From positions 17,273 through 81,272 of the forward strand of contig JANTGS010000002.1 of NCBI GenBank assembly GCA_024762795.1: DNA of 64,000 nucleotides. The letters are read 5' to 3'. The notes under the pieces were generated by a model. It made no database searches, was not told the origin of the DNA, and worked only from the letters and a program-made list of their open reading frames with translations. Positions 8,359-17,406 of this stretch are shown here, in pieces (position 1 is the stretch's first letter; each line of letters begins with the position of its first letter). Origin of the DNA: Flavobacteriaceae bacterium (GTDB taxonomy: Bacteria; Bacteroidota; Bacteroidia; Flavobacteriales; Flavobacteriaceae). The position numbers and the translations under genes are program-made.

Positions 8359-9426
8359 ATGATGAACATACCATTAAGCATAACAACAACAATACATGAT
8401 TGGCTCTTCTCGATCATGCCTGAGGGAGCAGCCACTATTACTGAATGGGTTTTAATTGCGGTAGCTTATTTAGCTCTTTTTGCAGTAGCAGGTTTGTATT
8501 TAGTGCTGCTTGAACGTAAAGTTGCAGCCTGGTTTCAATTCAGATTAGGCCCCAACAGGGTAGGTCCGTGGGGTATATTTCAAACTATTGCGGATGCCTT
8601 GAAGTTAGTTTCGAAAGAAATATATTCAAATCAAAAAGTTGATAAATTTTTATTCAATTTAGCTCCGTATTTTGTAATTGTAGCCTCTTTGATGGCTATG
8701 GCGGTTTTTCCCTTTTCAAAACAATTTCAGGGATTTGATATAAACATAGGGGTATTTTTTCTTTTTGCAGTTTCCTCTATAGGGGTTATTGGTCTCCTTG
8801 TAGGGGGTTGGGCAAGTAACAATAAATACTCTTTGATCGGAGCCATGCGAAGTGGTTTACAAACCATCAGTTATGAGTTATCCGTTGGATTATCAATATT
8901 AACTATGGTTTTGTTAACAGGAACCCTTCAATTATCTGAGATCATTGAAGTTCAAAGAACAGGAGGCTGGTTGATCTTTCAGGGGCATATCCCGGCAGTT
9001 ATTGCCTTTATGATTTTTATGATCGCCGGAACTGCAGAAACCAACAGGGCACCATTTGACCTGGTGGAAGCTGAATCAGAATTGGGAGCAGGATTTCATA
9101 CAGAATATTCAGGAATGCAGTTTGCCTATTTCTTCCTGGCAGAATTTATCAATATGTTTATCATCGCCTCAATTGCTGTTGTGCTATTCTTTGGCGGATG
9201 GTTATCTCCTTTCGGAATTACCGAAGGAATTACCTGGTTCCCCGAAGTATTATGGTTTGTTATAAAAGTCTTTATGATCATTCTATTGATGATGTGGTTC
9301 AGATGGACTTTCCCAAGGTTAAGAGTTGACCAGCTTTTAACCCTTGAATGGAAATATTTATTGCCAATTAATATGGTTAACCTCGTGTTAATGGCAGTTA
9401 TAATCTGGTTAAATTTTACTTTGTAG
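8359..9426 (+). CDS. nuoH: Complex I subunit H
   Basis: A 355-residue membrane subunit (about 8-9 helices) joining the quinone chamber to the proton-pumping arm. The family motifs LLERKVAAWFQFRLGPNRVG (near 50) and AETNRAPFDLVEAESELGAG (near 225) are intact, the latter holding the acidic residues of the coupling loop. Two ATG codons are adjacent at the start; either could be used. Confidence 0.95.
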   Translation: MMNIPLSITTTIHDWLFSIMPEGAATITEWVLIAVAYLALFAVAGLYLVLLERKVAAWFQFRLGPNRVGPWGIFQTIADALKLVSKEIYSNQKVDKFLFNLAPYFVIVASLMAMAVFPFSKQFQGFDINIGVFFLFAVSSIGVIGLLVGGWASNNKYSLIGAMRSGLQTISYELSVGLSILTMVLLTGTLQLSEIIEVQRTGGWLIFQGHIPAVIAFMIFMIAGTAETNRAPFDLVEAESELGAGFHTEYSGMQFAYFFLAEFINMFIIASIAVVLFFGGWLSPFGITEGITWFPEVLWFVIKVFMIILLMMWFRWTFPRLRVDQLLTLEWKYLLPINMVNLVLMAVIIWLNFTL

Positions 9427-9474
9427 GTAGCAAAAAAAGAAAATTATTATTATCCAGAATAATAAATAAGGAAT

Positions 9475-9951
9475 ATGAGTTATTTTTCAGATATATACAA
9501 CGGAATTAAAACTTTACTAACCGGAATGCGGGTTACAGGAGGGCATTTTGTACGTATTCGTTCAGAAAACATTACACAATTGTATCCTGATAACAGAGAT
9601 ACTTTACAAATGTTCGAAAGATTCAGAGGGGAAGTAGTAATGCCCCATGATGAAAACAATGAACATCGCTGTACCGGATGTCAGTCATGTGAAATTGCCT
9701 GCCCTAACGGATCGATTGAGATCATTTGGGACAGACAGGTTGATCCTGCCACCGGAAAGAAAAAGAAAATGATCGATAAGCATATCTATCATTTGTCTAT
9801 GTGTACTATGTGCGGTTTATGTATTAGTGCCTGTCCTACAGATGCAATTGTGTGGGCTCAGAATTATGAAAATGCAGTTTATGACAGATCAGCATTGACT
9901 AAGGTATTAAACCAGCCCGGATCTAAACTAAAAGCAGGAATAGAAGAATAA
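9475..9951 (+). CDS. nuoI: Complex I subunit I (two [4Fe-4S])
   Basis: A 158-residue ferredoxin-like subunit that holds clusters N6a and N6b. Both motifs are complete: CTGCQSCEIACPNG (about 62-75) and CTMCGLCISACPTDA (about 102-116). In a complex without NuoEFG this subunit is the most exposed iron-sulfur entry point and is the likely docking site for reduced ferredoxin (inference from eleven-subunit homologues such as chloroplast NDH and archaeal Fpo-like enzymes). Confidence 0.95.
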   Translation: MSYFSDIYNGIKTLLTGMRVTGGHFVRIRSENITQLYPDNRDTLQMFERFRGEVVMPHDENNEHRCTGCQSCEIACPNGSIEIIWDRQVDPATGKKKKMIDKHIYHLSMCTMCGLCISACPTDAIVWAQNYENAVYDRSALTKVLNQPGSKLKAGIEE

Positions 9952-9955
9952 TATT

Positions 9956-10462
9956 ATGGAAAGAATTGTTTTTTACATATTGGCTTTGATCATTATAATA
10001 TTTGCAGTGGCATCTGTATCAAGCCGTAAGATCTTAAGGGCAGTAATTTATCTGCTGTTTGTTCTGATAGGGATCTCCGGAATCTATTTTATGATAGATT
10101 ACAGTTTTCTGGGAGCTATACAACTGGCTGTTTACGGTGGGGGTGTGATCGTACTCTTTATATTCTCAGTATTATTGGTACACCATGTTGAACTCGAACT
10201 GGAGGTTACTCCGCTAAGAAAAAAACTGATTGCCGGGGCAGTGGTATTAACCGGACTGGGAATTTCACTCTGGGCAATACTTACATTTCCTTTTCAAACA
10301 GCAGGCACAGACAGAACTATTGAAGTTTCAGATATTGGGCATAGATTACTGAGTGTTGATGCAGGAGGATTTATTTTGCCTTTTGAAGTGATCTCGGTCT
10401 TACTGTTTGCTGTAATGATTGGCGCCATAGTTATTGCCAAAGGAAAAAAATTAAATAAATAA
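9956..10462 (+). CDS. nuoJ: Complex I subunit J
   Basis: A 168-residue membrane subunit with five hydrophobic segments. The conserved third-helix region reads GAIQLAVYGGGVIVLFIFSV (about 54-73). It starts 4 nt after the nuoI stop. Length and position between nuoI and nuoK are typical. Confidence 0.93.
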   Translation: MERIVFYILALIIIIFAVASVSSRKILRAVIYLLFVLIGISGIYFMIDYSFLGAIQLAVYGGGVIVLFIFSVLLVHHVELELEVTPLRKKLIAGAVVLTGLGISLWAILTFPFQTAGTDRTIEVSDIGHRLLSVDAGGFILPFEVISVLLFAVMIGAIVIAKGKKLNK

Positions 10463-10473
10463 TACGTTTTAAG

Positions 10474-10791
10474 ATGATTGAAGGTATAAGTATTTACGAA
10501 ATTTTAACCCTGTCTACAATTGTATTCTTTATCGGGGTTTATGGTTTTTTTACCAGAGAGAACCTGATTACCATTTTGATGTCTATAGAACTGATATTAA
10601 ATGCTTCAGCGTTGAACTTTGTGGTGATCAACACCTATTTGTATCCCGACTTTTTGCAAGGGGCAGTTTTCGCGATCTTTATCATTGCCATGGCTGCAGC
10701 TGAAACCGCACTGGCTATTGCGATCATAATCAATTTGTACAAACTGGTTAACTCTGTAGAAGTGAAAGATACCGATACATTGAAATATTAA
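10474..10791 (+). CDS. nuoK: Complex I subunit K
   Basis: A 105-residue, three-helix membrane subunit homologous to MnhC. It keeps the two buried glutamates of the proton path: MSIELILNASALNFV (near 36) and AAAETALAIAIIINLY (near 72). It starts 11 nt after nuoJ. Confidence 0.95.
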   Translation: MIEGISIYEILTLSTIVFFIGVYGFFTRENLITILMSIELILNASALNFVVINTYLYPDFLQGAVFAIFIIAMAAAETALAIAIIINLYKLVNSVEVKDTDTLKY

Positions 10792-10825
10792 ATTAGAAAA
10801 AGGATAAGAAATTAAAATATAAAAA

Positions 10826-12742
10826 ATGGATTTTAGCTATACTGTTTATATTCTGTTAATTCCTTTGGCACTCTTCCTGATACTCGGACTTGGAAGTAAG
10901 AAGATAAAACCCGCCATTTCAGGATGGTTAGGTTCCCTTGGCCTTGGAATCGCTTTTATTCTTTCGTATTATACTGCATTTCAGTATTTTACGAATGGAA
11001 AAGTAAATGAAGTTTATCAAACTTTTGTTTACAAATACACCTGGATCAATTTTACTGATCAATTGCATATCGATATGGGAGTCCTTATCGATCCTATTTC
11101 TGTAATGATGTTGGTTGTGGTCTCTACAATTTCCTTTATGGTGCATTTGTACAGCAGAGGTTATATGAAGGGAGATGATGGTTATACCCGTTTCTTTGCC
11201 TTTTTGGGGCTGTTTAGCTTCTCTATGTTCGGTTTGGTACTGGCCACCAATATTTTCCAGATGTATATTTTCTGGGAATTGGTTGGGGTATCCTCATTCT
11301 TACTGATCGGTTATTACTATACCAAACCCTCCGCAGTATCCGCAGCTAAAAAAGCCTTTATTGTAACCCGTTTTGCCGACCTCGGTTTTCTTTTGGGAAT
11401 TTTGCTCTTATCCTATTTTACAGGAACTTTCGATTTCCAGATTTTAAATGATCCTGAAGGAGCTATTATTACGCAGGGAGTGGCACAATCGTTTATGGGC
11501 TTGTCAGTTATTACCTGGGCACTGATGTTGATCTTTATTGGAGGTGCAGGTAAATCGGCCATGTTTCCGTTACATATTTGGTTGCCCGACGCGATGGAAG
11601 GTCCAACACCTGTTTCTGCATTGATTCATGCGGCAACGATGGTGGTAGCCGGTGTTTATCTGGTGGCAAGAATGTTCCCGCTGTTCTATTTTACCGATGA
11701 TGGATTTGCCTTACAACTTGTTGCCTATGTAGGAGGATTCTCCTCATTGTTTGCTGCGATCATCGCCTTAACACAATACGATATCAAAAGAGTTCTGGCC
11801 TTTTCAACCATGTCACAGATTGGTTATATGATGCTGGCTTTAGGAGTTTCAAAATACGAAGGTCATGAAGGCCTGGGTTATATGGCCTCTATGTTCCATT
11901 TGTTTACCCACGCTATGTTTAAAGCCTTGTTATTCCTGGCGGCAGGATCTGTAATTCATGCGATCCATAGTAATGATATGAGAGATATGGGTAATCTGAA
12001 AAAATATATGCCCATTACCCATGTGGTATTCCTGATCGCTGCTTTATCCATTTCCGGTTTCCCCGGATTTGCAGGGTTCTTCAGTAAGGATGAGATCCTG
12101 GCAGCAGCCTTTGAAAACAATATGTTGCTTTACATCATAGGCGTATTTGTAGCCGGCCTTACAGCTTTCTATATGTTCCGCCTTTACTTTAATATTTTTT
12201 GGGGAAAACAAACAAAATACGATCATGCTCCTCATGAATCACCTGCTTCAATGACCATTCCGATGATCTTTTTAGCCTTTATGAGTACTTTTGCAGGCTA
12301 TATTCATTTTAGCGAATACATCACTGCCGACAGAATGCCTTTTGAAGCACATTTTAATGTTACATTGGCTATAGTTGCATCAACGGTAGGATTAATTGGA
12401 ATCATTCTCGCCTATATCTTTTATAAGAAACCAACAAATCTGGCCGATAAGATGGTTGCCGCATTTGGTAGTTTCTACCAGTGGACTTACAGAAAATTCT
12501 ATATTGATGAGATCTATCTGTTTGTAACCAAAAAGATCATTTTTGCTCGTATGGCAGCGCCAATGGCATGGTTTGATAAAAATGTGGTAGATGCAAGTAT
12601 GATCGGTATAGGTAATTCCACCGTGAAGACTTCCGAAAAGATCAAGGGAATTCAATCGGGTAAGTTCCAGGATTATGCAATGGCATTTATAGGTGGTGCT
12701 GTAGTGATCGCTATAATAGTATTTTATATATGGACCAAATAA
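10826..12742 (+). CDS. nuoL: Complex I subunit L (antiporter-like)
   Basis: The distal antiporter-like proton channel, 638 residues with about 16 membrane helices and the long C-terminal lateral helix. Visible motifs include FWELVGVSSFLLIGYYYTK (helix 5 glutamate), GKSAMFPLHIWLPDAMEGPT, PVSALIHAATMVVAGVYL and LTQYDIKRVLAFSTMSQIGY. No deletions are seen. It is 34 nt downstream of nuoK. Confidence 0.95.
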   Translation: MDFSYTVYILLIPLALFLILGLGSKKIKPAISGWLGSLGLGIAFILSYYTAFQYFTNGKVNEVYQTFVYKYTWINFTDQLHIDMGVLIDPISVMMLVVVSTISFMVHLYSRGYMKGDDGYTRFFAFLGLFSFSMFGLVLATNIFQMYIFWELVGVSSFLLIGYYYTKPSAVSAAKKAFIVTRFADLGFLLGILLLSYFTGTFDFQILNDPEGAIITQGVAQSFMGLSVITWALMLIFIGGAGKSAMFPLHIWLPDAMEGPTPVSALIHAATMVVAGVYLVARMFPLFYFTDDGFALQLVAYVGGFSSLFAAIIALTQYDIKRVLAFSTMSQIGYMMLALGVSKYEGHEGLGYMASMFHLFTHAMFKALLFLAAGSVIHAIHSNDMRDMGNLKKYMPITHVVFLIAALSISGFPGFAGFFSKDEILAAAFENNMLLYIIGVFVAGLTAFYMFRLYFNIFWGKQTKYDHAPHESPASMTIPMIFLAFMSTFAGYIHFSEYITADRMPFEAHFNVTLAIVASTVGLIGIILAYIFYKKPTNLADKMVAAFGSFYQWTYRKFYIDEIYLFVTKKIIFARMAAPMAWFDKNVVDASMIGIGNSTVKTSEKIKGIQSGKFQDYAMAFIGGAVVIAIIVFYIWTK

Positions 12743-12751
12743 TTTAATGCA

Positions 12752-14239
12752 ATGGATATATTAACACTTTTTGTTGTAGTACCTGTTTTAACAGTATTTG
12801 CTTTGATCTTTACCAAAGATCTTAAGCAATCCAGAGTTGTAGCTCTGATCGGTATGGCGGTTCAGCTGGCCATGTCAATAAATTTGGTCTTTGCTTATTT
12901 AAAGGAAAGAGCGGTAAATGATAGCATCATGGTCTTTACCAAAGATGTGATGTGGTTTGAAAAATTCAATATACATTACAGTATTGGTGTGGATTCCATC
13001 TCAGTTTTGATGATCGTACTTACATCGATCATTGTATTTGCCGGAATTTTTATTTCGTGGAAAATAAATGATCTCCCTAAAGAATTCTTTATCTCTCTGA
13101 TTGTTTTGTCAACAGGAGTATTTGGATTCTTTATTTCAGTAGATTTATTTACCATGTTTGTTTTCTACGAAATTGCGGTAATTCCGATGTATTTGTTGAT
13201 CGGTATCTGGGGTTCAGGCCCGAAAGAAGACTCAGCCATGAAACTTACCCTGATGCTGATGGGAGCTTCAGCACTTCTTTCTGTAGGGATTTTTGGTATT
13301 TATTATAATTCGGGTGCTGATGGAGGTCCTCTAACTTTTAATTTACTCGAAATTGCTCAGGTAAATATTCCGCTTGAAGCACAAAAATTATTCTTCCCGT
13401 TGGTATTTGTAGGTTTTGCAGTGCTGGGAGCTTTATTCCCTTTTCATACCTGGTCTCCTTCAGGTCACGCATCAGCACCAACAGCGGTATCCATGCTGCA
13501 TGCAGGTGTTTTGATGAAACTGGGAGGATATGGTGTTTTTAGAGTTGCGATGTATCTCCTTCCGGAAGGGGCCTTACACTGGAATGATTTCTTCCTGGTC
13601 CTTGCCACTATTGGTGTGGTTTACGGAGGTATGGGAGCCATTATGCAAAAAGACCTTAAATACATCAATGCCTATGCTTCGGTAAGTCACTTGGGATTGG
13701 TTCTGTTTGCCTTGCTGATGATCAATAAAGTATCATGGACAGGAGCCATCATACAATCTTTATCTCACGGATTGCTTACAGCCTTATTCTTTGCCCTGAT
13801 TGGGATGGTTTATGGAAGAACACATACTCGGGATATTGCTAAACTGGGCGGTTTGATGAAGATCCTTCCGTTTATAGGTGCAGTTTATGTAATAACAGGT
13901 TTAGCATACTTAGGTTTGCCTGGATTTAGCGGATTTGTTGCTGAGATGAATATTTTTGTTGGTGCTTTTCAGCATGATGATACTTTTAGAAGAATTCTTA
14001 CGGTATTTGTGGTTTCCTCAATTGTGGTTACTGCAGTCTATATATTGAGAATGATCGGAAAGATCATGATGGGGCCTTTGGATTATCCTAAAGGCGTAGA
14101 AATGCCAACAGCCGCCTGGTATGAAAAGGTAGGCCTTGTAATTTTAATGATACCTGTAGTATTGATAGGTGTGATGCCTTTTGGAATTACAGAAATGATT
14201 AAAGAAAGTATTCAACCTTTTTTAGAAAGATTATTATAA
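12752..14239 (+). CDS. nuoM: Complex I subunit M (antiporter-like)
   Basis: Second antiporter-like channel, 495 residues, about 14 helices. Motifs: VFYEIAVIPMYLLIGIWG (helix 5 glutamate), GALFPFHTWSPSGHASAPTA, VSMLHAGVLMKLGGYGVFR and MQKDLKYINAYASVSHLG. It starts 9 nt after the nuoL stop and is of standard length. Confidence 0.95.
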   Translation: MDILTLFVVVPVLTVFALIFTKDLKQSRVVALIGMAVQLAMSINLVFAYLKERAVNDSIMVFTKDVMWFEKFNIHYSIGVDSISVLMIVLTSIIVFAGIFISWKINDLPKEFFISLIVLSTGVFGFFISVDLFTMFVFYEIAVIPMYLLIGIWGSGPKEDSAMKLTLMLMGASALLSVGIFGIYYNSGADGGPLTFNLLEIAQVNIPLEAQKLFFPLVFVGFAVLGALFPFHTWSPSGHASAPTAVSMLHAGVLMKLGGYGVFRVAMYLLPEGALHWNDFFLVLATIGVVYGGMGAIMQKDLKYINAYASVSHLGLVLFALLMINKVSWTGAIIQSLSHGLLTALFFALIGMVYGRTHTRDIAKLGGLMKILPFIGAVYVITGLAYLGLPGFSGFVAEMNIFVGAFQHDDTFRRILTVFVVSSIVVTAVYILRMIGKIMMGPLDYPKGVEMPTAAWYEKVGLVILMIPVVLIGVMPFGITEMIKESIQPFLERLL

Positions 14240-14252
14240 AAATATAAGAAGA

Positions 14253-15689
14253 ATGGACTGGAATAGTTTATTATTGATGCGTTACGAATTAGGATTGCTG
14301 GCTTTGATCTTGCTGTTGGTAATCTTTGAAATATTCTCCGGTAAAAAGCAAAAAGGGAGTCTGATTAATTTTTCGATTCTACTGTTTGCGATCTTTACTG
14401 CAATAGGATTTATACCTTTGGAGGAAGGAAGTATTTTTGGTGGTATGTTCAGAACCAATGATATGTTGCACTTTTTTAAAGGTACTCTAAATGTTGGTGT
14501 TTTAATCCTTTTACTGCAATCGGCAGACTGGTTAAAGGATAAAGTGGTTGATCAGAATAAATCAACCGAATTTATTGTTCTGCTTTTTTCATCACTTTTG
14601 GGGATGTACTTTATGATCTCAGCAGGAGATTTCTTAATGTTCTACATCGGTTTAGAACTGGCAACCTTACCTGTTGCAGCCCTGGTTGCATACGAAACCT
14701 TGAAAAGAGATTCTGCAGAAGCAGGGGTAAAATATATATTATCCTCAGCACTGGCCTCAGGTACGGCTATTTTTGGTATTTCTTTATTGTATGCTACAAC
14801 CGGTACGATCTATTTTGATGCCTTTGCAGATGTGATCAGTATCTCAAATCTTTCGATCTTAGGTCTGGTATTCTTTATTTCCGGATTAGGATTTAAGATC
14901 TCACTGGTTCCATTCCATTTCTGGACAGCAGATGTTTATGAAGGAGCCCCAATTCCGGTTGCTTCTTATTTGTCAGTGATCTCAAAAGGTGCAGCTGTAA
15001 TAATCTTACTGATTATCATGTTTACGGTAATGAGACCATTAATGCCTGTTTGGAATAAGATCTTCTATATGGTGATCATTGCAACGATGGCCATTGGTAA
15101 TCTTTTCGCCTTGCGTCAGAAAAACATGAAACGATTTCTTGCTTTTTCATCTATAGCGCAGGCAGGTTTTATCTTACTCGGATTTATGTCGGTTGATACC
15201 TTGGGAGTTACCACAATTATCTATTTTGTGGCCATATATATCTTTTCTAATCTTGGAGCATTTGGTGTGGTACAGTCTATTTCCAATGCCACCGGAAGAG
15301 AATCTATGGATGATTATAAAGGTTTATACAGAACCAACCCTAAATTGAGTCTGATCATGATGCTGGCATTGTTCTCATTAGCAGGTATTCCGCCTTTGGC
15401 AGGATTCTTTGGGAAATTCTTTTTATATGCAGCAGCAGCCAGTAAGGGGTATTATTTTCTGGTATTTATTGGCGTTGTAATGGCGACGATTTCTTTGTAT
15501 TACTACTTATTGGTAGTAAAGAAGATGTTCTTAGCCAAGAACGATGAAACATCAATACCTTATTTTGAAAGCAGGCCTTTGATGAAGATCGGATTGATCA
15601 TTGCATCAATAGGTATTCTGGTTGTCGGATTGTACAGCCCGCTTTACGATTATATTTATAACATAAGTTCAAGTTTTTTAAATTTGTAG
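14253..15689 (+). CDS. nuoN: Complex I subunit N (antiporter-like)
   Basis: Third antiporter-like channel, 478 residues, about 14 helices. Motifs: MFYIGLELATLPVAALVAYE, ISLVPFHFWTADVYEGAPIP and ALRQKNMKRFLAFSSIAQAG. It completes a full membrane arm (A, H, J, K, L, M, N), so the complex should pump protons although the NADH module is not encoded here. A 107-residue gene follows after only 3 nt. Confidence 0.95.
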   Translation: MDWNSLLLMRYELGLLALILLLVIFEIFSGKKQKGSLINFSILLFAIFTAIGFIPLEEGSIFGGMFRTNDMLHFFKGTLNVGVLILLLQSADWLKDKVVDQNKSTEFIVLLFSSLLGMYFMISAGDFLMFYIGLELATLPVAALVAYETLKRDSAEAGVKYILSSALASGTAIFGISLLYATTGTIYFDAFADVISISNLSILGLVFFISGLGFKISLVPFHFWTADVYEGAPIPVASYLSVISKGAAVIILLIIMFTVMRPLMPVWNKIFYMVIIATMAIGNLFALRQKNMKRFLAFSSIAQAGFILLGFMSVDTLGVTTIIYFVAIYIFSNLGAFGVVQSISNATGRESMDDYKGLYRTNPKLSLIMMLALFSLAGIPPLAGFFGKFFLYAAAASKGYYFLVFIGVVMATISLYYYLLVVKKMFLAKNDETSIPYFESRPLMKIGLIIASIGILVVGLYSPLYDYIYNISSSFLNL

Positions 15690-15692
15690 AAA

Positions 15693-16016
15693 ATGGCACT
15701 GGAAGGGAAACATCAGTTTGGTAGTATCGGGGAGACAAGAGTTACTTTTGTTGGAAAAAAAATAGACGAAAACAGAAAAGACTTCTTAAAAAAGCTATTG
15801 GAAGTAAATGGATTTGAAGTAGTGATTCAGGAAGAAAAGAGAAAATCGGAGGAAGATCCACAGTTGTACACTGTTGGAGTTACCGATATGACCTTTAATC
15901 CTACGGTATTTATCTTTCAAAGACGCTTAAAGACAATTGATGGTAAGCATATAGTAACAAGAGATTACTGGGAACAGGTTTCTGAAGAAACTAAACCCCA
16001 ATACTTTAAGATCTAA
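15693..16016 (+). CDS. Unknown 107-residue protein at the end of the nuo operon
   Basis: I do not recognise this protein. It is hydrophilic, has no signal peptide, membrane segment or cysteine, and looks like a small alpha/beta domain: GETRVTFVGKKIDENRKD, then LLEVNGFEVVIQEEKRKSEE, TVGVTDMTFNPTVFIFQRRL and a C-terminal HIVTRDYWEQVSEE. It starts 3 nt after nuoN and precedes the operon terminator, so it is very likely co-transcribed with complex I. An assembly factor or an accessory subunit at the vacant electron-input side is possible, but this rests on position only. Confidence 0.8.
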   Translation: MALEGKHQFGSIGETRVTFVGKKIDENRKDFLKKLLEVNGFEVVIQEEKRKSEEDPQLYTVGVTDMTFNPTVFIFQRRLKTIDGKHIVTRDYWEQVSEETKPQYFKI

Positions 16017-16046
16017 ATTTAAAATCAATTAATAATGAACAGGTAG

Positions 16047-16077
16047 ACTGCCGGATTTTTTTCGGCAGTTTTTTTTA
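16047..16077 (+). terminator. nuo operon terminator
   Basis: Stem ACTGCCG (16047-16053) with CGGCAGT (16063-16069), followed by a run of T to 16076. It lies 30 nt after the last gene of the operon. Confidence 0.85.
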
Positions 16078-16198
16078 TGGATATCACCAGTTGTGATTTA
16101 AAGATCCTGATAAGTAATTTAATGATAATATAATTTAAATATTTGCTGATATATTCCTATATTTAACAAACATTTATTATAAAAAAAACTGAATAATA

Positions 16199-17404
16199 AT
16201 GAAAGTTAATTTTTATACAAAAGAGTTTCCTCCTTATGTTTACGGTGGTGCAGGTGTAGTTGTTGAATATCTTGCTGCTGAACTGGCAAAGATCATGGAT
16301 ATTGAGGTGCGTAGTTTTGGAGATCAGGATGAAAAATCAGAACATCTTACTGTAAAGGGCTTTCCTTTCGATAATCCTGTATTTGAAAATACCGACAGTA
16401 AGCTAAAAGCGGTGATGAATAGTTTATCTACCTGTTTACATATGAATGCAGATGAAGTTGATGCTGATGTGGTACATTGTCACACCTGGTATGCTCAGTT
16501 TGCAGGCATTATTGCAAAACTTATCTATGGAGTACCTCTGGTAATTACAACACATTCGCTTGAACCGCTCAGGCCCTGGAAAAGGGAACAACTGGGGAGG
16601 GGATATGTTGCTTCATCATGGATAGAAAAAACTGCAATTGAGATGGCAGATGCCGTGATTGCCGTGTCAAAAGAGACAAAAGAAGATGTATTGAAGTATT
16701 TTAATATAGAGGAAGATAAGATCAAAGTGATTTACAATGGAATAAATCTTGACGAATATGTGGTGACCAATGATACCTCAACGATGAATAAATTTGGTAT
16801 CGATCAGTCAAAACCTTTTGTACTCTTTGTTGGCAGGATTACCCGCCAGAAAGGGATCATTCATCTGGTAAATGCCATAAAGTATATCGATCCTGATACG
16901 CAAATTGTACTCTGTGCAGGAGCACCGGATACCCCGGAAATTGCCAAAGAGATGGAAGATAGTGTTAACGAAGTGAAAAAACACAGAGATAATGTGATCT
17001 GGATTGATGAGATGTTGCCTAAAAAGGAAGTGATCGAGCTTTATTCTCATGCTGATGTATTTTGTTGTCCTTCTATCTATGAGCCTTTTGGAATTATTAA
17101 TGTTGAGGCTATGGCCTGCGAGACAGCTGTTGTGGCGAGTGCTGTAGGGGGTATAAAAGAAGTGGTTGTAGATGGAGAAACCGGTATTTTAATTCCGCTG
17201 GAACAACAGAATGAAGCTCCTTTTGAACCGGTGAATCCCGATAAATTTTCCAGAGATCTGGCTACAGGAATCAATAGGTTAGTAGAAGATAAAGAATTAA
17301 ATCAAATGATGGCCAGAAACGGAAGAAAAAGAGCAGAGGAGAAATTTGACTGGAGTGCTATCGCAAAAGAACACAAAGAATTATATAAATCTCTAATACA
17401 ATAA
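16199..17404 (+). CDS. glgM: GT4 glycosyltransferase, GlgM (maltose-1-phosphate synthase) type
   Basis: Cytoplasmic ADP-glucose-dependent transferase, 401 residues. In mycobacteria this family makes alpha-maltose-1-phosphate from ADP-glucose and glucose-1-phosphate, feeding GlgE; older annotations call it Corynebacterium-type glycogen synthase GlgA. The sequence matches that family closely: FPPYVYGGAGVVVEYLA at the N-terminus, HCHTWYAQFAG, THSLEPLRPWKREQLG (near 119), VGRITRQKGIIHLVNAIKY and the C-terminal CPSIYEPFGIINVEAMAC with its EPFG acid motif. It is unlike the longer GT5 GlgA (KTGGL start). glgC follows after 2 nt and glgE is next, so the maltose-1-phosphate role is favoured over direct glucan extension. 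Confidence 0.85.
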   Translation: MKVNFYTKEFPPYVYGGAGVVVEYLAAELAKIMDIEVRSFGDQDEKSEHLTVKGFPFDNPVFENTDSKLKAVMNSLSTCLHMNADEVDADVVHCHTWYAQFAGIIAKLIYGVPLVITTHSLEPLRPWKREQLGRGYVASSWIEKTAIEMADAVIAVSKETKEDVLKYFNIEEDKIKVIYNGINLDEYVVTNDTSTMNKFGIDQSKPFVLFVGRITRQKGIIHLVNAIKYIDPDTQIVLCAGAPDTPEIAKEMEDSVNEVKKHRDNVIWIDEMLPKKEVIELYSHADVFCCPSIYEPFGIINVEAMACETAVVASAVGGIKEVVVDGETGILIPLEQQNEAPFEPVNPDKFSRDLATGINRLVEDKELNQMMARNGRKRAEEKFDWSAIAKEHKELYKSLIQ

Positions 17405-17406
17405 TT

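Noticed and set aside
16083-16097. Inverted repeat ATCAC-N5-GTGAT upstream of glgM as CRP site
   Set aside because: Half-site orientation and odd spacer do not match CRP or FNR sites, and it is not placed before a clear -7 box.
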